Origin: Lingula anatina
Lineage: Eukaryota; Brachiopoda; Lingulata; Lingulida; Lingulidae
Reading direction: 5' to 3'
DNA: 37,925 nt
Assembly (NCBI RefSeq): GCF_001039355.2
Contig: NW_019775781.1
Location: 8,521-46,445, forward strand
The notes beneath the pieces were generated by a model that searched no databases, was not told the origin of the DNA, and saw only the letters and a program-made list of their open reading frames with translations. How positions within the stretch are numbered: the stretch's first letter is position 1; each line of letters begins with the position of its first letter. Shown here piece after piece: positions 33,901 through 37,925 of this stretch. A program made the translations under genes and the position numbers.

Positions 33901-35017
33901 GTCATGGTCATATTAATACAGTTTTTTTTTTATTAAGTTTCAAAAAATCCACTTTGATAGTAATTACCTACTGAAAATATACCAAATGAATGAAAGATGA
34001 TAAGAAACAACCCACAATATAAAGGACAGACAGACAAAGCCAGACAGAGGGACATTAGTTCACCTACCTTCTAACACCTGTTCTATCCTGTTGGCCCAAG
34101 TGTGACAGATATCTTCACTGGGATGTCCCAACAGTATCACACGCTCACGCAGCTTGTTACTGTCTTTCTTCTCATAAGTAAACAGTGCCACTCCCTGACA
34201 CACACCCTGTGATGGACCGCGGGTAACATTTTTTTGCCGTTGGATTTTCACCACCAACACATCCTGGAGGAGCAGGTAGCCAGAGCTTCGATCTGACTTC
34301 ACTGGCCCTGTGTCCAACTTTTTCTTCTTTGACTTCTTTTTTTCAACTTTAAATAAAAAAAAAATACACTGTGTATCTTAAAACAAGTACTTAATAGTCT
34401 CTCATTTATGTTCCTGTATAGGAGTGATAAATGTGTTTATTTTGTGCTAGAATGACAGGTGTTTTAGGAGGTCACATCTTGAGGAGGTAATAGGTAAGCA
34501 GAATTTAGAGAACCCCCCCCCCCCCCCCCCCCCGCACTGCAGCGGATGCACCAGCTGGTGGCCATTTAATTCAAACTTATTTTATGTGCACCTCTATCTT
34601 TCATGGGTTAGATATCAGAGGCCATAAATATGATATTAGATATCAGAAACCATAAATAGGAATGTTAACGTGAAAAACGTAATCACGGTTATGCAATTAC
34701 TTAGTAAAAAAAATGTGACCGAGTTTTTCACTTCCTCTAAATACATGAACAAATCTTAAAATACTGATTACTGAAGGATATGGTTTAAATGTATGCTCTA
34801 AAGAAGTTAAAGCGTTCTTACTTTTCCCGGCACCTAGAGGCACCCATGTCACCCGGCTGTCTGTCAACACGACGTCACAGCTCACCTCTTCCACACAGAA
34901 AATACCCTTTAAGTCGTCCTCTGGTGCTCGTCGGGCGCTCGCTTCTACTCCCCGATCCTTCTGAGAGTAATTGATCTTCTCTGACGCCGTGGCCAGGTAT
35001 TCCTCCGTAACATCCAT
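23426..35017 (-). CDS. CERKL: Ceramide kinase-like protein (CERKL family), complete, 13 coding exons
   Basis: The exons sum to 2097 nt and 698 residues, all in phase. In order, the protein has an N-terminal PH-like region (about 30-158) with a basic cluster KKKSKKKK near residue 68, a diacylglycerol-kinase-type catalytic domain with GGDGT at 229-233, a TTNHIAHS block at about 273, C-x3-C-x2-C at 382-389, an acidic Asp/Ser-rich insert (about 552-583), a Lys/Glu-rich helix (about 627-648), and the tail WNVD...RVHPHLLMVYGQG. The family acts on lipids such as ceramide at membranes; vertebrate CERKL has no firmly shown kinase activity. The N-terminal exon and the TN-AHS-VTA blocks look more CERKL than CERK, while the Cys motif and GGDGT resemble CERK. 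Known CERKLs are shorter (around 530-560 residues), the excess being the acidic and Lys/Glu inserts. Confidence 0.88.
23917..24104 (-). CDS. CERKL: CERKL exon 12 (Lys/Glu-rich helix and WNVD motif)
   Basis: Encodes VEVPRQASSAPSYRPSKYEV, then NMEKYRKKQREKEEKARIKE (a highly charged probable helix), then SVWNVDNELREQLDLDF. W-N-V-D is conserved with CERKL (PWNVDGDL) and, as WNCDGE, with CERK. The charged helix is an insertion relative to vertebrate proteins. The donor is TTCAG followed by GTGGGT, phase 2. Confidence 0.85.
24105..24511. other. CERKL intron 11, no feature recognised
   Basis: Unique sequence; no array seen. Confidence 0.5.
24512..24847 (-). CDS. CERKL: CERKL exon 11 (core end plus acidic insert)
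   Basis: Starts LDFPFVECYRVKEVKFRPRM, matching NFPFVETYTVEEVKVHPR of CERKL and FTFVEVYRVKKFQF of CERK. It then diverges into a low-complexity acidic tract (VDDLHDDHSDQDVEDVEDIP, VDSDEDAE) and a Ser/Arg-rich stretch (STTRSRSKPSS), probably disordered and possibly phosphorylated by CK2-type kinases. It is 112 codons, phase 0 on both sides. Confidence 0.88.
24848..25422. other. CERKL intron 10, no feature recognised
   Basis: AT-rich unique sequence with no array or open frame supported. Confidence 0.5.
25423..25634 (-). CDS. CERKL: CERKL exon 10
   Basis: Encodes DLTKESPWHSTKGAYLSVCL, FTVPALCEWAPMGLCKYTHL, ADGCADLVLVRNVERKEFLR, YLKRHGGPKNQ. This is the C-terminal lobe of the lipid kinase fold: the C-x-x-A/S-P-x-G-L segment, the H-L-x-D-G-x-x-D-L block, and the F-L-R-x-L-x-R-H helix, shared by CERK and CERKL. 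The acceptor is CTATTAG and the donor CAG followed by GTCAGT, phase 0. Confidence 0.92.
25840..26078. mobile_element. Imperfect palindrome of about 240 bp in CERKL intron 9 (foldback MITE candidate)
   Basis: The left arm reads CCGAGACCCTATTG ... AATTTAGCG complement ... GAAGCTGCT (25943-25950). The right arm, AGCAGCTT (25973) ... CCAGACATCTTAG ... CAATTTAGCAAGAAACCCC ... GGTATGGGAACCC, is its diverged reverse complement, around a loop of about 22 bp. It ends 14 bp from the exon 9 donor. No coding capacity. Confidence 0.55.
26092..26204 (-). CDS. CERKL: CERKL exon 9 (Cys motif)
   Basis: Encodes CSICLGTTASSPRGS, VYTDSLHEYDPLAVSG, TSSTII. With exon 8 it completes C-T-T-G-C-S-I-C, equal to the C-x3-C-x2-C motif of ceramide kinase (human CERK CRAGCFVC), where the cysteines are reported to matter for activity. 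The rest is a Ser/Thr-rich linker. The donor is ATAG followed by GTGAGT, phase 1. Confidence 0.85.
26205..26282 (-). other. In-frame 78-bp duplication creating an upstream alternative acceptor for exon 9
   Basis: The sequence 26236-26285 duplicates 26158-26207 (offset 78), including the AG acceptor and the first 47 bases or so of exon 9. Reading from the upstream acceptor (AG at 26283-26284) stays open for 26 codons straight into normal exon 9. It would add CSVCLGTTPSSPRGSG, IELSSLVYSR before CSIC. The downstream acceptor (TCTATTCCAG) has the better pyrimidine tract and is taken as the main one. Confidence 0.7.
26290..26585. repeat. CERKL intron 8, minisatellite of about 62 bp, 5 copies
   Basis: The unit is CTTCCTTTGTGTTTGTGATA, AATGTGATAAGAGGTGTTAG, ATAAATATCTATATCTTATC. 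It runs from the duplicated exon 9 acceptor to the exon 8 donor. Confidence 0.9.
26586..26669 (-). CDS. CERKL: CERKL exon 8
   Basis: Encodes KPYDCEIQFIPSPNAA, TSHPKDGTPCTTG. The YDCEIQF strand matches EDCEISF of CERKL. The exon ends with the first Cys of C-x3-C-x2-C. The acceptor is AATTCCAG and the donor CAGG followed by GTAAGA-like GTAAG, phase 2. Confidence 0.88.
26705..28032. repeat. CERKL intron 7, 51-bp minisatellite, about 26 copies
   Basis: The unit is GGTTGTGTTGGATATTGAAC, TGTGTTAGGTGTGACTGGCT, GTGCTCAGTGT. Because 51 is a multiple of three, the array is open on both strands for hundreds of codons (17-residue repeats). It starts about 35 bp upstream of the exon 8 acceptor. Confidence 0.95.
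28030..28800. repeat. CERKL intron 7, 30-bp minisatellite with 60-bp alternation
   Basis: The unit is GTGATTGTTTTAGTTGTAAC, TGTGTTAGAT. From about 28530 the units alternate TTAGTAGTAATT and TTAGTTGTAATT, a 60-bp higher-order period. The left end merges with the 51-bp array and shares the TGTGTTAGATGTGA core with it, so the two probably have a common origin. Confidence 0.92.
29108..29288 (-). CDS. CERKL: CERKL exon 7
   Basis: Encodes PLDICAVYSNDKFYQWAFNS, QYGFAGNILDFSQRYRKLG, and FLKALTKSKLK. This aligns with the CERKL segment LVDVCTF...FGFSAMFGFGG...AEKYRWM...VKALAKLK. The aromatic-Gly-Phe-x-Gly turn of lipid kinases is present as YGFAGN. The donor is AA followed by GTAAGT, phase 2. Confidence 0.9.
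29289..29574. repeat. CERKL intron 6, almost entirely a minisatellite of about 42 bp
   Basis: About six units of AATATCAGATATACAGGGCA then GGTTATACAATGTGTCATATA occupy about 29290-29535 of an intron of 286 bp. The array begins at the exon 7 acceptor and supplies sequence immediately upstream of it. Confidence 0.9.
29575..29649 (-). CDS. CERKL: CERKL exon 6
   Basis: Encodes TTNHIAHSVLGIDDPVTAM, YHILYG. It follows PIG to form the PxGxTN block of the family (human CERKL: STN--AHS---V-TA--HI--G). This block is the clearest pointer to CERKL over CERK. Phase 1 in and out, acceptor TTCCAG, donor TATG followed by GTAAGT. Confidence 0.9.
30079..30221 (-). CDS. CERKL: CERKL exon 5 (catalytic GGDGT motif)
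   Basis: Encodes CVIAMGGDGTVSEVVNGLLR, then RSQTEEGIDLKPG and LPFGIVPIG. GGDGT is the glycine-rich nucleotide-binding signature of diacylglycerol, sphingosine and ceramide kinases, here intact (human CERKL has GGDGS). The acceptor is GTTTCAG and the donor ATAG followed by GTATGA, phase 1. Confidence 0.92.
30230..31085. repeat. CERKL intron 4 minisatellite (about 21-bp units) with (TA)n tract
   Basis: Units such as ACACTGGGATATATAACTAT and ACACTGGAATGTATAACTAT repeat through most of the intron, interrupted by a (TA)n run at about 30870-30928. The array begins directly beside the exon 5 acceptor and contains a partial exon 5 copy (separate entry). Confidence 0.9.
30291..30360 (-). pseudogene. 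Partial duplicate of CERKL exon 5 with its splice acceptor
   Basis: This segment repeats 30167-30236 at an offset of 124 bp. It includes the intron end GTTTCAG and the exon start through VIAMGGDGTVSEV. It differs by two bases, making the next residue Asp instead of Val, and after NGLL it runs into minisatellite with a TAG in frame. It has no donor. Confidence 0.85.
31264..31310. repeat. 47-bp perfect inverted repeat, left arm
   Basis: GTATTAAAACAGTTATGCCT... CTACTAAG here is the exact reverse complement of 32802-32848. The arms bracket the intron 3 minisatellite and exon 4. Confidence 0.9.
31512..31575 (-). CDS. CERKL: CERKL exon 4
   Basis: A 64-bp exon encoding EIYHKEQIKQEMVHLELDSYD, the helix before the GGDG strand. 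The acceptor is ATCTTCAG and the donor ACTG followed by GTGAGC, leaving phase 2. The join with exon 5 yields DSYDCVIAMGGDGT. Confidence 0.82.
31576..33706. repeat. CERKL intron 3: higher-order minisatellite and purine tract
   Basis: An array at about 31740-32880 is built from 36-bp units (GGTGACCATGGTATTAGAAG, GGTAACTGAACTCTAT) and a 42-bp variant (GGTGACCTCAGTACTAGTAC...), arranged 36+36+42 as a 114-bp higher-order unit repeated about eight times. All periods are multiples of three, so both strands stay open for nearly 390 codons. A polypurine tract lies at about 33570-33630. No exon seen. Confidence 0.92.
32802..32848. repeat. 47-bp perfect inverted repeat, right arm
   Basis: Exact reverse complement of 31264-31310, at the right end of the intron 3 array. 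It starts CTTAGTAGTGAGGTGACC. Confidence 0.9.
33707..33838 (-). CDS. CERKL: CERKL exon 3 (start of kinase domain)
   Basis: Encodes RRPKRIKMFLQPFAGLRVG, KVFREKICPMLLLAKTKSDV. This corresponds to the RPK-x-x-x-x-x-x-P strand and the first helix of lipid kinases (human CERK has RPKHLLVFINPFGG). The nucleotide-binding Asn-Pro-x-Gly-Gly is replaced by Gln-Pro-x-Ala-Gly, a divergence also typical of CERKL. Phase 1 on both sides. Confidence 0.88.
33840..34067. other. CERKL intron 2, no feature recognised
   Basis: Short AT-rich intron with a T-run; no repeat array. Confidence 0.5.
34068..34346 (-). CDS. CERKL: CERKL exon 2 (basic cluster and PH-like domain)
   Basis: Starts with IEKKKSKKKKLD, a possible nuclear localisation signal of the sort described for CERKL. 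It then covers LLLQDVLVVKIQRQ, GVALFTYEKKDSNKLRER, and the closing CHTWANRIEQVLEG, which matches the end of the CERK/CERKL PH-like domain (C-x-x-W). The acceptor is ATTTAAAG and the donor GAAG followed by GTAGGT, phase 1. Confidence 0.88.
34347..34821. other. CERKL intron 1, with a poly-C tract
   Basis: Contains an uninterrupted run of about 24 C at about 34510-34533, followed by GCACTGCAG. The rest is unremarkable. Confidence 0.7.
34822..35017 (-). CDS. CERKL: CERKL exon 1 (start codon, PH-like region begins)
   Basis: ATG at 35015-35017 starts MDVTEEYLATASEK. An in-frame TAG lies upstream, with no other ATG between, so this start is preferred. The exon contains KGIFCVEEVSCDVVLTDSR, VTWVPLG, which aligns with the RGIF...CDVVLSERALRWRP segment of CERKL proteins. 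The donor is GGGAAAA followed by GTAAGA, leaving phase 1. Confidence 0.85.
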
Positions 35018-36780
35018 TCCTGGTTTTATTTTAAAAACTGTACAGTTCTTGATTAGCTAGGTCATTTTGTTTCATGGATTTTGTTTGATGAACACCAACT
35101 GTCCCGCACTGAATGGACAAATATTTTTCATTGGGAATTATTTGGAGTTGAGAAAAATTACCTCATTTATCGGAAGAGCAAGATGCGCTTTTGTGTTGAA
35201 CTCTCTCCTTTCTCATCAATGCAAAGTTACAAAGTCTAACACTAAAATCGTTATCAAACATTACCTTTAAACAATTTTATAAGTTTTATTTATTATTTCA
35301 ATTATCATTCAGTCCGACAGATAAAAAAATATATCTTGCTCAAAAATAAAGACCGCTTAATTTTATTCATTGTTATACAAGGAGTTACAACAGTTACTGT
35401 TGTAACTCCTTGGTTATGTATATATTTTTTTTTCTACTTGTGAAAGAAATTTTTGAATGTACCTGTATGTAAATGAAGAGAAGCATTTTCAATTTGGTGA
35501 CATGAAAAAGTAGTTGTACCTCAAGTCACAATAATATTCCCTTCATGTACCACAACTAAAAATCCCAATAATAAATGTCCCACAATTAAGACACCTTCCT
35601 AAGGGGATGAGGGTATCTTCGCAGTAGGTGGACATTGGAGTGATAATAATAGGGTGAGGCTGTTTGAAAAATCTATTATTGTATAAATCAGAGAATTCAT
35701 TTAACTGTGTCAAGTGTTTTTACTACCTTCATCCTAGCTTTTTGGGTGATCCTTTGAGTCTCTTTTTTTTGTGATTTAAACACAAAACCAACCCAACTTA
35801 TTTTTATTTATCTCTTGGACATTATATGTTATTGTTTTAGTTAAACCGTTTTTGACACAGTGAGTTTATCTTTCTTTCCGAGTTGACTCTCACCATATCT
35901 CTTTGAAAATCAAAGTAAAGTGAGAATGTCCTTAGCCCACACTTGGGTGTTTTTCACATTTTATTTCATCTTCTCTCCAGCATCAACTTCCAGGTTGTAT
36001 GTCATAATGTGATTCAAAGTTGTGTGAAGATGGCAGAGGGGTGGCAAGTTTTACCAGCTGATTATTGTTTCTCATATTTATTCATGCATCTCATACATCT
36101 TTTAAAACTGATAAAAAGTATGACTTGTTACAAAAGTTAAATGAGAAATGTTTTAGTTTTATGTGTTTAACATCTTACACTCTGTCTCTTTATTTGGAAC
36201 CATACATCGTGATACATTCATGGAAGCAATTATTTATACAAGTTCCAAAGTTTTACATGGCAACATCTTCCCAAGAGGCACATATTACTGACAGAAAATA
36301 AAGTGATTTCAGTCATTTTTAGTATTAGACAAGATGCAGTTGAATGGTTTAATCACATTTTTCTCAAACAAAAAACGCTACAAAATGGTCATGACCTTTT
36401 TTGTTCACTCTACTAAATGTAAACTAAATGTAACATTTTCAGTCTCTCTCCATTCTATAAACAGAATAAGGCAGACATTTTAATCTTCAGAACAGATAAC
36501 CATTACATTCTGAATATTGATGAAATTACTGGTAAAAAATGTCTTCTCACTGCATCATCCACAGGCAGTACATAATGTAAACAAACAGAAACAACCATCA
36601 TTTCTCACATGGTAAGTATCAGTTTAAGAGAACATGCACTAGGTCCATGTCTTCCAGTGAACTCTATAACAGTTTTCTAGACAAGGACGTCCATTTCTCT
36701 TTTCTGCCACCTCTTAACTCTTTGTAAATCCAATCCTGTTTCTGTCTACAGTCTTGTATGATCTGTCTGTTTTTTTATCT
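35018..36780. other. Region between CERKL and PRPF40A-like genes: CERKL 5' flank and PRPF40A-like 3' UTR
   Basis: No coding signal seen. The part nearest 36781 is presumably the 3' UTR of the right-hand gene, and minus-strand AATAAA hexamers occur, for example near 36189. The part nearest 35017 is the CERKL 5' UTR and promoter; I see no convincing TATA box. A perfect 35-bp hairpin lies at 35378-35412. Confidence 0.45.
35378..35412. repeat. Perfect inverted repeat, 17-bp arms with 1-bp spacer
   Basis: CAAGGAGTTACAACAGT, T, then ACTGTTGTAACTCCTTG. It is a perfect palindrome about 360 bp upstream of the CERKL start codon. On DNA it could extrude as a cruciform; the function is unknown. Confidence 0.9.
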
Positions 36781-37698
<918 letters not shown>

Positions 37699-37925
37699 CT
37701 GAAAAATTCACTGATCAATTTATCTTTTCAATATATCAGCTGACTGTCCTAGATTATTGGGGAAGTTTTACATACACAAAATACTTTTATTTTTTGGACA
37801 AAAAGGATGTTCCAATATTAAACCTAGCACTGGAATTAGCAATATCAAAGTGCCTTACAACAGAAGTTACCATGGAACCTCCACAGCTCTCTTCCTCTCC
37901 CCCCCCCCACTCTCTCTGTCTCTCT
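37699..37925. other. PRPF40A-like intron to window edge
   Basis: Unique sequence ending in a CT-rich and C-tract stretch (about 37888-37925). No exon identified before the edge. Confidence 0.5.

Overview
This is animal (metazoan) nuclear DNA. Genes are split by GT-AG introns, exon phases agree across every junction I could test, and most of the sequence is AT-rich intron, minisatellite or decayed transposon. The C-type lectin/EGF domain mix and the abundance of tandem repeats suggest a marine invertebrate, perhaps a mollusc or similar lophotrochozoan. I cannot name the species. All recognisable genes lie on the minus strand.

Left part (1-9974): the 5' portion of a secreted C-type lectin gene, running off the left edge. 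In transcript order it has a signal-peptide exon (9914-9974), a Lys/Glu-rich linker exon present as two tandem copies (6640-6720 and 5709-5789), two exons forming one C-type lectin domain (4901-5108, 3029-3263), an EGF-like exon (1636-1759) and the first half of a second lectin domain (808-1006). Its introns hold a 31-bp minisatellite, a C-rich minisatellite array, segmental duplications and microsatellites.

Middle (about 10-23 kb): no intact gene found. There is a decayed non-LTR retrotransposon (plus strand, about 10.36-11.05 kb), a decayed Tc1/mariner-like transposase (minus, about 11.48-12.02 kb), a 600-bp direct duplication on either side of a single N (likely an assembly join), two long inverted-repeat elements, a zone of diverged repeats at 17.2-19.5 kb and a 44-bp minisatellite of about 23 copies.

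Right part (23426-35017): a complete ceramide kinase-like gene (CERKL family). I traced 13 coding exons, 2097 nt in total, giving 698 residues with every junction in phase. The protein has a PH-like N-terminus, a diacylglycerol-kinase-type catalytic core with GGDGT, a C-x3-C-x2-C motif, an acidic Ser-rich insert and a conserved C-terminal tail. At least six of its 12 introns (2, 3 and 9 to 11 are the main exceptions to check individually) are affected by tandem repeats, and large arrays fill introns 3, 4, 6, 7 and 8. In two cases duplication copied exon sequence with its splice acceptor; one copy (exon 9) is in frame and would double a Cys motif. The stop codon itself lies inside a 29-bp repeat.

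Right edge (36781-37698 and beyond): the last three coding exons of a gene whose C-terminus matches pre-mRNA-processing factor 40 (PRPF40A), head-to-tail upstream of the CERKL gene.

The three genes show no obvious shared pathway. The most interesting signal is how tandem duplication has repeatedly copied exon edges, producing potential alternative exons and splice sites.
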